Assembly: GCA_038215095.1 (NCBI GenBank)
Contig: JBBQRG010000013.1
Span: 1 to 45,325 of the forward strand
Source: DATACN01 sp038215095
GTDB lineage: Bacteria; Actinomycetota; Thermoleophilia; Solirubrobacterales; Thermoleophilaceae
Length of the DNA: 45,325 nucleotides
Direction: 5' to 3'
In this document: positions 30,472 through 38,738 of the stretch, one piece after another
Layout of the letters: each line of letters opens with the position of its first letter
Position numbering within the stretch: position 1 is the stretch's first letter
Position numbers and translations under genes: made by a program
Notes under the pieces: generated by a model
The model's database searches: none
What the model was told of the DNA's origin: nothing
What the model saw: only the letters and a program-made list of their open reading frames with translations

Positions 30472-31782
30472 CTACTGGAGCTCGAGCTGGTCGTCTTCTG
30501 AGCCTGACTCGCCGGCGCCGGCCAGCTCGTCGATCTCCTCGAGCTGCTGGCGGACCCTTGCCGCCATGGCCTCGATGACCTCATAGGCGGTCTCGATGCT
30601 CGTCTTCGCGCCCGTGAGCTGCGCCTTCACCCTGCGCACCTCGCCCAGCGCCTGAAGGGCGCGGTCCGCCGAGTCGCGCACGGCGCCGGCGTCGATGCCC
30701 TCGACGTCGCCGCGCTTCATGAGCACGCGTGCGCGGGCCAGGCGGTAGCCGACCTCGAGGGCCAGCCCGCCGGGATCGTCCGGGTCGAGCGCGACGACCA
30801 TCTTGTCGCCGTTGTACTCGCGCAGCGCCTGGAGCTTGGCCGGGATCTCGTCCTCGGTGGGCACCACGAGCACGGCGAAGTCGGCAGAGCGCTGCTCCAG
30901 CGCGCGCTCGAGCTCGGCCAGCGCGCCGGGCTTCGACAACCGCCGGTCCTTGGCCTCGAAGACGATGCTGCCCCGGGCCGGGCCATTGCAAGCGTCGATC
31001 GAGACGACCACGTCGCCGGTCTTGCCGCCGGCGCCCTTCACGTCGCCGACAGCCTCGGCGTCGTCGCCCTGTCCGAGCGCGAGCGCGTCGAGCGCCTCGG
31101 CCACGAGCTGCTCGAAGCTCCGGCCCTTGGCGGTGCCGCGCTCCCGCTCGGCGTCGACCGCCTCGAGCTTCTCCTTCTCGTCGCGCAGCGCCTGGAGCTG
31201 CTTGTCGAGCTGGGCCAGCCGCTCGAGCAACGCATGCTCGGCGCGCTGCTGGCGCTCGCCCGCAGCTCGCAACTCGCGCACGGTGCTGGCCTGGAACTGG
31301 GCCAGCGGGTTGCGGTCGCCCTCCGAAGAGAACTGGCGCACCATGTCCTCGCGCGACTTGGCCAGGGTCTCCGCCACCAGCTCCCGCACGCGGTTCTGCA
31401 CCGACGCCGAGCTCCCGTCGGAGAAGAGCTTCTCGAGCTCCTTGGCCTGCTGGCCGTCCGGGCCGAAGACTTCGTCGACCTTCTTGCCGAAGAACTCAGC
31501 GACCGCGCGCGCCTGATCGGTGAACTCCCGCTCGAGCTGCTTGGACGTGCGCTCGAACTCGGTCTTCACGAACTCGGTGTTGGCGGCCGCCTGCTCGCGG
31601 TCGAGCACGCGGGCGCCGATCTCGATGGCGTCGACCACCGTCCTGGCGGCGTCCTCGCCGGACTGCTCGCGCTCGCGGACAAGCCGGACCGCGCACTCGT
31701 CCTCGACTACCAGGGCGTCGACGACCAGCCGGTCACCGGCGGTGCGGACGTTCGGATGTCTGAGCGGTGTGGCGGCTTCCAT
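30472..31782 (-). CDS. coiled-coil protein with PD-(D/E)xK-like nuclease domain, function unknown
   Basis: A 436-residue protein. The first ~200 residues are highly charged helical and coiled-coil sequence (NTEFVKTEFERTSKQLEREFTDQARAV ... ALLERLAQLDKQLQALRDEKEKLEAV). The middle domain has GRSFEQLVAEALDALA, GDD..E..GDVKG, KTGDVVVSID and IVFEAKDRRLSKPGALAELERAL, that is D followed by ExK, the endonuclease-fold pattern also seen in DUF2130-like proteins. It ends with another coiled coil. Whether the domain cuts DNA is unknown. The ATG at 31782 is one possible start. It is convergent with a lipoprotein gene. Confidence 0.7.
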   Translation of the reverse strand: MEAATPLRHPNVRTAGDRLVVDALVVEDECAVRLVREREQSGEDAARTVVDAIEIGARVLDREQAAANTEFVKTEFERTSKQLEREFTDQARAVAEFFGKKVDEVFGPDGQQAKELEKLFSDGSSASVQNRVRELVAETLAKSREDMVRQFSSEGDRNPLAQFQASTVRELRAAGERQQRAEHALLERLAQLDKQLQALRDEKEKLEAVDAERERGTAKGRSFEQLVAEALDALALGQGDDAEAVGDVKGAGGKTGDVVVSIDACNGPARGSIVFEAKDRRLSKPGALAELERALEQRSADFAVLVVPTEDEIPAKLQALREYNGDKMVVALDPDDPGGLALEVGYRLARARVLMKRGDVEGIDAGAVRDSADRALQALGEVRRVKAQLTGAKTSIETAYEVIEAMAARVRQQLEEIDELAGAGESGSEDDQLELQ

Positions 31783-31808
31783 GGCTGAGCAGTCGCACGT
31801 TACGGCCG

Positions 31809-32543
31809 CTACCTGACGGAAAGCCACTCGGGCGGGAAAACGCGCCCGAGCCGGCCTCCGAACTCGGGAACGACATCGAGCGCCAGCCGGCCCGCGGGAC
31901 GCCGCTCGATCAGCGGGCGGAGGTCGTCGAGCGTCATGAGCAGGCGCAGGCTCGTAGCCACCTGGTAGTCAGCCGCGTTGCGCTCCGGACCGCCGACCAC
32001 CCCGCGCTCGACGAGCGCGTCCACGCTGTCGAGCATCTGCGGCAGGGCCGCGAGGTCACGACGGATGGAGCGGTCGTTGGCGCCGTTCGCCCAGGCCGCG
32101 AACCAGATCACCGGCGGAGCCAGCCGCACGGCCAGTCCCAGCGGGAGGCCGGTGCGAGCGCCCTCGAGAAAGCTGCCGATGGTGGAGTGGTCGCGCTTCA
32201 GTCCAGCCCAGGCAAGGCGCCGGGCCGCGTCCTGGAGCACGAGGTCGCCCCACAGCTCCGCGCGCTCGACCTCGGAGCGCCGCTCAGGCTCGCGCGGGAA
32301 CAGCGGCCGCTCGGGAACCATTGCGTCGAGCGCCCGCGAGATCGTGCGAGAGCCCTGCAGGTGCCGGCCGTCGAGCAGCAGCGCTGGCACCGTCACTCCG
32401 GGGAAACCCGCCGCCCGGAGGAGCAGCCTGTGCACGCCCGCGACCAGATCGATGCGCTCGAAGGAAATGCCCTTGTGCCTCAGCATCAGCTCCGCGGCCA
32501 GCGACGGGTGCGAAGCGGGGAGGCCGAGCAACGTGTTTCGCAC
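31809..32543 (-). CDS. glutathione S-transferase-like protein
   Basis: A 244-residue protein whose N-terminal ~75 residues look like the thioredoxin-fold half of a GST (LPASHPSLAAELMLRHKGISFERIDLV ... VTVPALLLDGRHLQGSRTISRALD, including the cis-Pro VPALL strand). The C-terminal part is helical. Most actinobacteria use mycothiol rather than glutathione, so the thiol co-substrate is uncertain. GTG 32543 is chosen because TAGCAT lies exactly seven bases upstream and the GST domain begins right away; a GTG at 32582 would be upstream of that promoter. Confidence 0.75.
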   Translation of the reverse strand: MRNTLLGLPASHPSLAAELMLRHKGISFERIDLVAGVHRLLLRAAGFPGVTVPALLLDGRHLQGSRTISRALDAMVPERPLFPREPERRSEVERAELWGDLVLQDAARRLAWAGLKRDHSTIGSFLEGARTGLPLGLAVRLAPPVIWFAAWANGANDRSIRRDLAALPQMLDSVDALVERGVVGGPERNAADYQVATSLRLLMTLDDLRPLIERRPAGRLALDVVPEFGGRLGRVFPPEWLSVR

Positions 32544-32550
32544 GAGCGCG

Positions 32551-32556
32551 ATGCTA
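32551..32556 (-). promoter_or_regulatory. candidate -10 element of the GST-like gene
   Basis: Minus-strand TAGCAT, exactly seven bases before the GTG at 32543. Confidence 0.5.
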
Positions 32557-32599
32557 GACGCCGATAGGATGCCGCCCGCCACCGACCAGGAGAAGAACT

Positions 32600-33847
32600 T
32601 TGGCTGTTGACGTGAGCAAGGTCTCGGAGCTGGACGTCGAGCCCGGCACCCTGCCGGAGACGATGGCCGCCTGGGTGATCCGCCAGGACCGCGAGGGCGA
32701 GCCCCGCGACGCCTTCCAGCTCGAGGAGATCGAGGTGCCGCAGCCCGACGCCTTCGAGGTCGTCGTGCGAGTGATGGCCGCGGGCGTGAACTACAACAAC
32801 GTCTGGGCCGCGCTCGGACAGCCCGTGTCGGTGTTCCGCTACCACCCCGAGGAGGACCACCACATCGGCGGCTCCGACGCGTCGGGGATCGTCTGGAAGG
32901 TCGGCACCGGCGTGACGCGCTGGAATCCCGGCGACGAGGTCGTCATCCACTGCAACCAGGCCTCCTACGAGGACCCCGAGGTGCACGGCCTCGACCCGAT
33001 GGCCGCGCCCAGCCAGAAGATCTGGGGCTACGAGACCTCCTGGGGATCGTTCGCCCAGTTCACCAAGGTGCAGGCCCAGCAGCTGCTCCCCAAGCCGCAG
33101 GGGCTGACCTGGGAGGAGGCCGCCTCGTACGGGCTCGTCTACTTCACCGCCTACCGCATGCTGATCGACCGCTGCAAGCTGCAGGCGGGCCAGCGCGTGC
33201 TGGTCTGGGGCGCCGCCGGCGGCCTCGGCGTGTTCGCCGTCCAGCTCTGCGCGATGGCCGGCGCACACGCGGTCGGGGTGGTGTCCTCGGAGGCGAAGGG
33301 CCAGCTGGTCAAGCAGCTTGGGGCGGTGGACTACATCGACCGCGCCGAGTTCAAGGGCATGATGCGCACCGGCGACGAGAGCCCCGAGCAGGAGAAGGAG
33401 CGCTTCGGCGTGTCCCGCCAGTTCGGCAAGCGCGTCAAGGAGATCCTCGGCGACGCACCCGACATCGTGTTCGAGCACGTCGGCCAGGCCACCTTCCCCA
33501 CCTCGGTGTTCGTGGTCAAGCCGTTCGGCAAGGTCGTGATCTGCGCCGGCACCACGGGCTTCAACCTCGACTTCGACGTGCGCTACCTGTGGATGCGCCA
33601 GAAGGAGATCCTGGGCTCGCACTTCGCGAACGCCTACGAGTGCATGAAGGCCAACGAGCTGATCGAGGCGGGCCAGATCCGGCCGGTGCTGTGGCGCACG
33701 ATGGGCTTCGACGGCGTCGGCGAGGCGCACCAGATCATGCGCGAGAACCAGCACCTGGGCAAGATCGCGATCCTGGTCGGCGCCACCGAAGAGGGCCAGG
33801 GCAAGACCGCCGAGGGCCCCGGCGCGATCTACGCGGAGATCGGCTGA
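32600..33847 (+). CDS. ccr: crotonyl-CoA carboxylase/reductase
   Basis: A 415-residue medium-chain dehydrogenase of the Ccr type. Characteristic segments are YNNVWAALGQPVSVF, HHIGGSDASGIVWKVG, GYETSWGSFAQFTKVQAQQLLPKP, the NADPH motif VWGAAGGLGVFAVQLC, DIVFEHVGQATFPTSVFVV and the C-terminal GKIAILVGA. It reductively carboxylates crotonyl-CoA to ethylmalonyl-CoA with NADPH and CO2. The start is TTG, with AGGAG seven bases upstream. A mutase of the ethylmalonyl-CoA type lies 6 kb downstream. The stop overlaps the next ATG (TGATG). Confidence 0.93.
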   Translation: MAVDVSKVSELDVEPGTLPETMAAWVIRQDREGEPRDAFQLEEIEVPQPDAFEVVVRVMAAGVNYNNVWAALGQPVSVFRYHPEEDHHIGGSDASGIVWKVGTGVTRWNPGDEVVIHCNQASYEDPEVHGLDPMAAPSQKIWGYETSWGSFAQFTKVQAQQLLPKPQGLTWEEAASYGLVYFTAYRMLIDRCKLQAGQRVLVWGAAGGLGVFAVQLCAMAGAHAVGVVSSEAKGQLVKQLGAVDYIDRAEFKGMMRTGDESPEQEKERFGVSRQFGKRVKEILGDAPDIVFEHVGQATFPTSVFVVKPFGKVVICAGTTGFNLDFDVRYLWMRQKEILGSHFANAYECMKANELIEAGQIRPVLWRTMGFDGVGEAHQIMRENQHLGKIAILVGATEEGQGKTAEGPGAIYAEIG

Positions 33848-34167
33848 TGGCCGTCCGCGTGGAGATCCGCTGGGTGGCCAACCCCTTCCGCGGCGACGTG
33901 TTCGCCGAAGGCTGGCGCCCCGCCGCCGAAGCCGTGCTCGACTACGGCGCCCACTCCTGGGCCTTCTACCGAAACAAGGACGGCCGCCTCGACTTCGTCC
34001 AGGAAGCCGTCTTCGACAGCAAGGCCGACTTCGAGCTCTACTGGTACTCCGAACGAATCGCGGAATACCGCACCCGCCTCGCAGGGAAATACCAGGTCCC
34101 GCTGGTCCCAACCGTCTGGGAAATTCTCGGAACTGGCGCTACCGAGATCGCCCGCACCGGTTCGTAG
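33847..34167 (+). CDS. small protein coupled to ccr, possible dimeric alpha/beta (ABM-like) fold
   Basis: A 106-residue soluble protein rich in aromatic residues (VRVEIRWVANPFRGDVFAEGWRPAAEAVLDYGAHSWAFYRNKDGRLDFVQEAVFDSKADFELYWYSERI). The strand-helix-strand pattern resembles a ferredoxin-like or ABM dimeric barrel, but no family is certain. Its ATG shares one base with the ccr TGA, so its translation is tied to ccr and it may act with that enzyme. Confidence 0.65.
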   Translation: MAVRVEIRWVANPFRGDVFAEGWRPAAEAVLDYGAHSWAFYRNKDGRLDFVQEAVFDSKADFELYWYSERIAEYRTRLAGKYQVPLVPTVWEILGTGATEIARTGS

Positions 34168-34173
34168 CTAGTA

Positions 34174-34189
34174 AGGGCCGTTGGGCCCT
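34174..34189 (+). terminator. hairpin after the ccr operon
   Basis: A perfect 6-bp stem AGGGCC/GGCCCT around GTTG, seven bases after the stop of the small gene. The downstream U-run is weak (CCTACGTTTGT). It may end the ccr transcript, leaving the riboswitch-led transcript separate. Confidence 0.45.
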
Positions 34190-34254
34190 CCTACGTTTGT
34201 CCAGGGACCCTCAAGTGTGCCCCAAGCGAGGCCGATGGCCCTCCCACAGGGGCT

Positions 34255-34330
34255 GCAAAAAGGCAAACCCGTCGTGAGGCGGGGACGCAAAGCCGGAGGT
34301 CTCGTGCGAGACGGCTCGGTTGCCAGCACC
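34255..34330 (+). promoter_or_regulatory. cyclic-di-GMP-I (GEMM) riboswitch
   Basis: The conserved core is readable: AGGCAAACC at 34261-34269, a short helix capped by the GNRA tetraloop GTGA, then GGACGCAAAGCC at 34283-34294, a second hairpin GTCTC/GAGAC, and a closing GGTTGCC at 34319-34324. The closing strand pairs with GGCAA at the 5' side (P1). This is the class I cyclic-di-GMP aptamer layout. It lies upstream of a GGDEF-EAL gene, so it would give direct feedback from the ligand to the enzyme that makes or breaks it. Downstream, AGCA-CGCC can pair with GGCG-TGCT (34325-34352) as a possible expression platform. Confidence 0.9.
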
Positions 34331-34379
34331 GCCACTACACACGGCGTTGCTCTCGACTCGCATGGAGGACTTTCCGAAG

Positions 34380-34451
34380 ATGGCCATCCCCTTTCTCGCG
34401 TTCCGCATGCGGTGGATGCGTTCTCTCTGCGTCTGGGCCGTCGCCGCGTGA
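34380..34451 (+). CDS. short leader ORF (23 codons) between the riboswitch and the GGDEF-EAL gene
   Basis: ATG 34380 has GGAGG about 11 bases upstream and opens a 23-codon frame with a hydrophobic, basic product (starts MAIPFLAF, ends WAVAA). Its TGA overlaps the GTG start of the GGDEF-EAL gene as GTGA, so ribosomes finishing it could reinitiate there. A longer start at ATG 34362 is in the same frame. It may be a leader peptide that passes the riboswitch signal to translation of the main gene, or an incidental frame. Confidence 0.45.
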   Translation: MAIPFLAFRMRWMRSLCVWAVAA

Positions 34452-36982
34452 GCCTCGTGCAGCGCTACCGGCGTGTGAGCGCGCGCCTGAGCATGCCCGG
34501 GCCGATCTGGCTGCTGAGCGTGCTGGTTGGCGGCGTGACCGCCGGCCTCTACTTCGGCGTGGTCGAGGACCTGCCTTACGAGCACGCCGCCCGGCACCTG
34601 CCCTGGTGGGCACTGGCGGCCGCGTTCGCGGTAACGGAGGCGTGGGTCGTGCACTTCCACTTCCGCCGCAGCTCACACTCGTTCTCGCTCGGCGAGCTGC
34701 CGCTGGTGTTCGGCCTCCTGTTCCTGTCGCCCCACGAGCTGATCCTGGCGAGCGTGCTGGGCTCCGCGCTGCCGCTCCTACTCGACCGCGAGATCCCGCC
34801 GGTCAAGGTCGTCTTCAACGTCTTGCAGTTCACGCTCGGCACCTTCGTGGCGCTGGGCGTCTTCGAGCTGGTGGCTCCGACGCGCGACGCGCTGGCCACC
34901 GGGGTCTGGTTCGCCGCATTGGCGGCCGTCTTTTCCACCGCTCTGGTGGCCGACATCACGATCGGAGCCGCGATCTGGCTCTCCGAGGGCCGGCTGAGCA
35001 TGCGCAAGCACCTGGAGATGCTGGCCATCAACTGGGGCGTAGCCACTGTGAACGGCTGCCTGGCGCTGTCGGCGGCGACGGTCTACGCCGTCTCCCCGGC
35101 CGCGGCCCTTTTCCTCATCGTCCCGGCCGGCATGCTGATCTTCGCCTACCGGGCCTACATGTCCGAGCGCCGCCGCCACACCGAGCTGGAGTTCTTGCAC
35201 GAGGCCACGGGCGCCCTCTCCCGCTCGCCGGAGATCATCCCCGAGCTTGAGGTCCTCCTCGAGCGCACCCGCAGCGCCTTCCGGGTCGAGGTGGCCGAGC
35301 TGGTGCTGTTCTCCGCCGAGTACGGGCCCTCGCTGCGCTCGACGCTCGGCCCCGGCGACAGGAAGCGGATGCTCGAGACGCTCGACGAGAGCGTCGTCGA
35401 GCGCCTCCGCGCGTTCGCCGAGGGCTGCACCGGCGTGACCCCGCTGACCGAGGTGGATGCCGACGACGTGCGCGACTGGTGGGCCGAGCGCGGCCTGACC
35501 GACGGCGTGATGGTGGCGCTGAAGGGCGAGAGCCGCCTGGTGGGCCTGCTGGTGCTGGGCGACCGCGTGGGCGTGGAGCGCGGCTTCCGCGCCGACGAGC
35601 TGCGGCTGGTCGAGACCCTGGCCGGCAACGTGACCGTCGCGCTCCAGTACGACCACCTCGAGCACGCCGTGCGCGAGCTCACCACGCTGCGCTCGGAGCT
35701 CGAGCACGAGGCCTTCTACGACTCGCTCACGGGCCTGGCGAACCGCTCGCTGTTCATCAACCGCGTGGACAAGGCGCTGCGCACGCGCAGCGACGCCATC
35801 TACGTGCTCTTCATCGACGTCGACGACTTCAAGATCATCAACGACACGCTGGGTCACCAGGCGGGCGACGGCGTGCTGAGCGAGGTGGCAAAGCGGCTGA
35901 TGCGCTGCCTCCGCGACGGCGACACCGCGGCACGCCTCGGCGGCGACGAGTTCGCCGTGCTGCTGGAGGGCGGTCCCGGCGAGGACGAGGCAATCGCGGT
36001 GGCCGAGCGCACGCTCGCGGAGTTCCACAATCCGGTGTCGGTGGCCGGCGAGGAGGTCTCGATCGAGCTGAGCATCGGCGTCGCGCGCGGCATCCGCGGC
36101 TCCGACACCGCGGGCGACTTGCTGCGCAACGCCGACGTGGCTATGTACCGGGCCAAGGACCGCGGCAAGAACCAGCTGCTGGTGTTCGAACCCGGCATGC
36201 AGCGCGCCATCGAGGCGCGCCACCGGCTCAAGCGCGAGCTGGAGCGCGCCATCGCGAGGCGCCAGTTCTCCGTGCACTACCAGCCGATCATCGACCTCGA
36301 GTCCGGCAGCTCGGTCGCCGTCGAGGCGCTGGTGCGCTGGGACCACCCCGAGCGCGGGCGCATCTCCCCGTGCGACTTCATCCCCTTCGCCGAGCAGAGC
36401 GGGCTGATCGTCCCGATCGGCGAGATCGTGCTCGAGGACGCCTGCCGCCAGGCGGCGATGCTCGGCCCGGGCCCCGACGGCGAGCCGCTCGGGATGAACG
36501 TGAACGTGTCCACGATCGAGCTGCTCGACCCGGGCTTCCTCGGCCGCCTCGACACGCTCGTGATCGGGAACGGCCTCTCGCCCTGGCAGCTGACGATCGA
36601 GATCACCGAGCACGTGCTGGTGTTCGACGAGGCGCTGGCCATGTCCACGCTCGAGACGGCGCGCGAGCGCGGCTACCGCGTCGCGATCGACGACTTCGGC
36701 ACCGGCTACTCCTCGCTGGCCTACCTGCGCAACCTGCCGATCGACACGATCAAGATCCCGAAGACCTTCATCGACGGCGTCGGCGGCAGCACCAAGGAGG
36801 ACATGTTCGCCCGCGCGGTCGTGGACTTCGGCTCGAAGCTCGACGTGAGCGTGGTGGCCGAGGGCGTCGAGCGTGCCGAGCAGGCGGCGATCCTGCGCAG
36901 CCTGGGCTGCCAGATGGCGCAGGGCTTCTACTTCGCCCGGCCTGCGAAGGCAGACGCCGCGCTGCTGCCCGCCGCGGCCTAG
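34448..36982 (+). CDS. membrane GGDEF-EAL protein (diguanylate cyclase/phosphodiesterase)
   Basis: An 844-residue protein. Residues about 18-255 form several membrane helices (MASE-like sensor), followed by a GAF-like domain (about 265-395). The GGDEF domain has RLGGDEFAVLL near residue 497, with an inhibitory-site RDGD five residues before GGDEF. The EAL domain has VEALVRW near 625, NVNVS, EITE, DDFGTGYSS, the lysine of KIPKTF, VVAEGVE and AQGFYF, a full set of catalytic positions. Both synthesis and hydrolysis of c-di-GMP are thus possible. GTG 34448 is chosen over a frame starting at 34181, which would translate the riboswitch. Expression is probably ligand-controlled. Confidence 0.92.
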   Translation: MSLVQRYRRVSARLSMPGPIWLLSVLVGGVTAGLYFGVVEDLPYEHAARHLPWWALAAAFAVTEAWVVHFHFRRSSHSFSLGELPLVFGLLFLSPHELILASVLGSALPLLLDREIPPVKVVFNVLQFTLGTFVALGVFELVAPTRDALATGVWFAALAAVFSTALVADITIGAAIWLSEGRLSMRKHLEMLAINWGVATVNGCLALSAATVYAVSPAAALFLIVPAGMLIFAYRAYMSERRRHTELEFLHEATGALSRSPEIIPELEVLLERTRSAFRVEVAELVLFSAEYGPSLRSTLGPGDRKRMLETLDESVVERLRAFAEGCTGVTPLTEVDADDVRDWWAERGLTDGVMVALKGESRLVGLLVLGDRVGVERGFRADELRLVETLAGNVTVALQYDHLEHAVRELTTLRSELEHEAFYDSLTGLANRSLFINRVDKALRTRSDAIYVLFIDVDDFKIINDTLGHQAGDGVLSEVAKRLMRCLRDGDTAARLGGDEFAVLLEGGPGEDEAIAVAERTLAEFHNPVSVAGEEVSIELSIGVARGIRGSDTAGDLLRNADVAMYRAKDRGKNQLLVFEPGMQRAIEARHRLKRELERAIARRQFSVHYQPIIDLESGSSVAVEALVRWDHPERGRISPCDFIPFAEQSGLIVPIGEIVLEDACRQAAMLGPGPDGEPLGMNVNVSTIELLDPGFLGRLDTLVIGNGLSPWQLTIEITEHVLVFDEALAMSTLETARERGYRVAIDDFGTGYSSLAYLRNLPIDTIKIPKTFIDGVGGSTKEDMFARAVVDFGSKLDVSVVAEGVERAEQAAILRSLGCQMAQGFYFARPAKADAALLPAAA

Positions 36983-37023
36983 GCCAAAAGAAGGCCAGAC
37001 CGGCCGCCGTTCTTCTCGCGCCC

Positions 37024-38451
37024 ATGGCCGTGGCTACCCGCACCGCTTCCCGTCTGTCCTTGCGGGTGGGCGGCATCCTGTTCGTGGCGGTCGTGGTCGG
37101 CCTCCTCTAGATCTGGCTCGGGCGCACGCTGATCGACTACGACGTCGGATGGGCGCTCGTATGGGGACGAGAGCTGGCTCATGGGCACCTGCCGACCTAT
37201 CAGGCCGTGGGCGCCCCGACACCCCACCCGCTGTACATCGCTGTGGCCACCCTCGGCGCCCCCCTGGGCGCCGACGGGGCGTACACGGTCATGTTGCTCG
37301 CGGTGTACGTGGGCTTCGCGGCCCTGGTCTGGCTCGTGTTCCGGTTGGGCCACGAGGCCTTCTCGTGGCCGGTGGGCGTCGCCGCCGCATTCGTCTTGGT
37401 GACCAGCTACGTGCTCGTCTCCGACACCGCCTCCGGCTTCTTCGACGTGCCGGTTGTGGCTCTGGTCATAGGGGCGGCGGTGTTCGAGGCCGGCTCTCCG
37501 AGGCGCGGGGCGCCGGTGCTTGCACTGCTCGCGGTCGCCGGGCTTCAGCGACCGGAGGTCTGGTTGCTGAGCGCCGCCTACTGGCTCTACCTGGCGCCGG
37601 GCCTGTCGTGGCGATCGCGGTCGTGGCTCGCGCTGCTCGCGGGCGCCGCGCCCCTGGTCTGGGGCATCAGCGACCTGATCGTCACAGGCGACCCGACTTA
37701 TTCGTTCGGGCCCACTCGCCAGAACGCGATCACGCTGCACCCCGGGAAGTCGATCCCGGTCCTGCTCCGCGACGTCCTGCGCCTCCCCGTGCTCGCGGGC
37801 GCTATCGCCGGGTTCGCCCTCGCGCTCTGGTTCGAGCGCGCGCGGGCGGCGCTGCCGGCGGCCCTTGCCGTGCTGAGCACGGTCGCAGTCGGAATCCTGC
37901 AGGCCACCGGCCTCGCCCTGCTGCCACGCTGGACGTTCATCCCGGCGGCCGCGCTCGCGGTGATGTTCGGCTTCGCGGTCATGGGCTGGACGCTTCAGGG
38001 GCCCGGGCCGCTCCGGACCGCCTGGGCCCTGGCCGGGCTGTTGGGAATTCTGGCCGTCCTCGTCTCCGGCCGCCCTCACTTCCAGGCCGTCAGGAGCCTG
38101 CAGACGCAGCGGGACGGCCCCTCCCGAGCCGAGCGCGACCTGCGGTCGCTGACGCGGGGAGGCGAGTCGGCATCGCTGCTGCGGCGGTGTCGCGGGATTG
38201 GCCTTCCCACGGGAATGCTGGTGCCCTTCGTCGCCTACTACGCCGACCGCAAAACGGAAGACGTCGGTGGCCCCGGCAGGCCGGTCTCGGCATCCTCCGT
38301 CTACATCAGGCCGGTCAGCGCCGACGCCAGGGAGCTGCAGCGAATCGGGGTCTTCGCGAAGCCCGCGCCCAAGCCACCTCCCGGGTTCAAAGCGGTCACG
38401 GGCAACCGCTCGTGGCGGCTCTACACCCGCTCGGCGGGCTGCTCGGCCTAG
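37024..38451 (+). pseudogene. multi-helix glycosyltransferase-like membrane protein interrupted by an in-frame TAG
   Basis: One reading frame runs from ATG 37024 to TAG 38449-38451 with a single TAG at 37108-37110 (codon 29). Before it is a first membrane helix (LRVGGILFVAVVVGLL). Immediately after it the sequence continues naturally as IWLGRTLIDYDVGWALVWGRELAHGHLPTY and APTPHPLYIAVATLGAPLG, then about nine more helices. The acidic first loop (IDYD) resembles the catalytic loop of GT-C mannosyltransferases (GT39/GT83-like). The next in-frame GTG, at 37207, would lose this loop. The gene is therefore a nonsense-mutated pseudogene, a readthrough case, or a sequence error. Its stop shares CTAG with clpS. 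Confidence 0.7.
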
Positions 38452-38738
38452 CCCCGCTCTAGCGGCGCCATCGTCAGCCCGGCGCCCTTCAGCTGCTCCC
38501 AGTAGAGCTCGGCCGGCTCCTTGGGGCCCGACCACACGACCGCCTGGCCGGAGTTGTGGATCTTGTTGGCCATCGACATGCCGCCGTCGTAGCTCAGGCC
38601 GGGGATCACGTTGGCGAGGGTGCGCGCGACCCCCTCGAAGGTGTTGTGGTCGTCGTTCAGCACGATCACCCGCCAGTCGCCGCCGAGGCCGCCTCCGGGG
38701 TCCCCCACCCTGGGCCGCTCGACGGTCTCGCCGGTCAT
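38448..38738 (-). CDS. clpS: ClpS adaptor protein
   Basis: A 96-residue adaptor with the ClpS core WRVIVLNDDHNTFEGVARTLANVIPGLS, which includes the NDD loop that binds N-degrons, then AVVWSGPKEPAELYWEQLKGAGLTMAPLE. It delivers N-end-rule substrates to ClpA/ClpC-ClpP. The start ATG overlaps the stop of the upstream MBL-fold gene (ATGA). No clp ATPase or protease gene is nearby. The first ~20 residues are a flexible, glycine-rich N-terminus. Confidence 0.88.
   Translation of the reverse strand: MTGETVERPRVGDPGGGLGGDWRVIVLNDDHNTFEGVARTLANVIPGLSYDGGMSMANKIHNSGQAVVWSGPKEPAELYWEQLKGAGLTMAPLERG

Noticed and set aside
30360..30584. A 74-codon minus-strand ORF through the 30365-30462 inverted repeat
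   Set aside because: It is in another frame of the coiled-coil protein's end and is a Ser/Arg-rich shadow; the inverted repeat explains the region better.
34181..34447. N-terminal extension of the GGDEF-EAL protein from 34181
   Set aside because: It would translate the terminator-like hairpin and the c-di-GMP riboswitch, and the product there has no protein-like character.
37108..37110. TAG reassigned to a sense codon in this organism
   Set aside because: Many clearly complete genes in the window end in TAG, including mmsA and acetoacetyl-CoA synthetase, so TAG is an ordinary stop.
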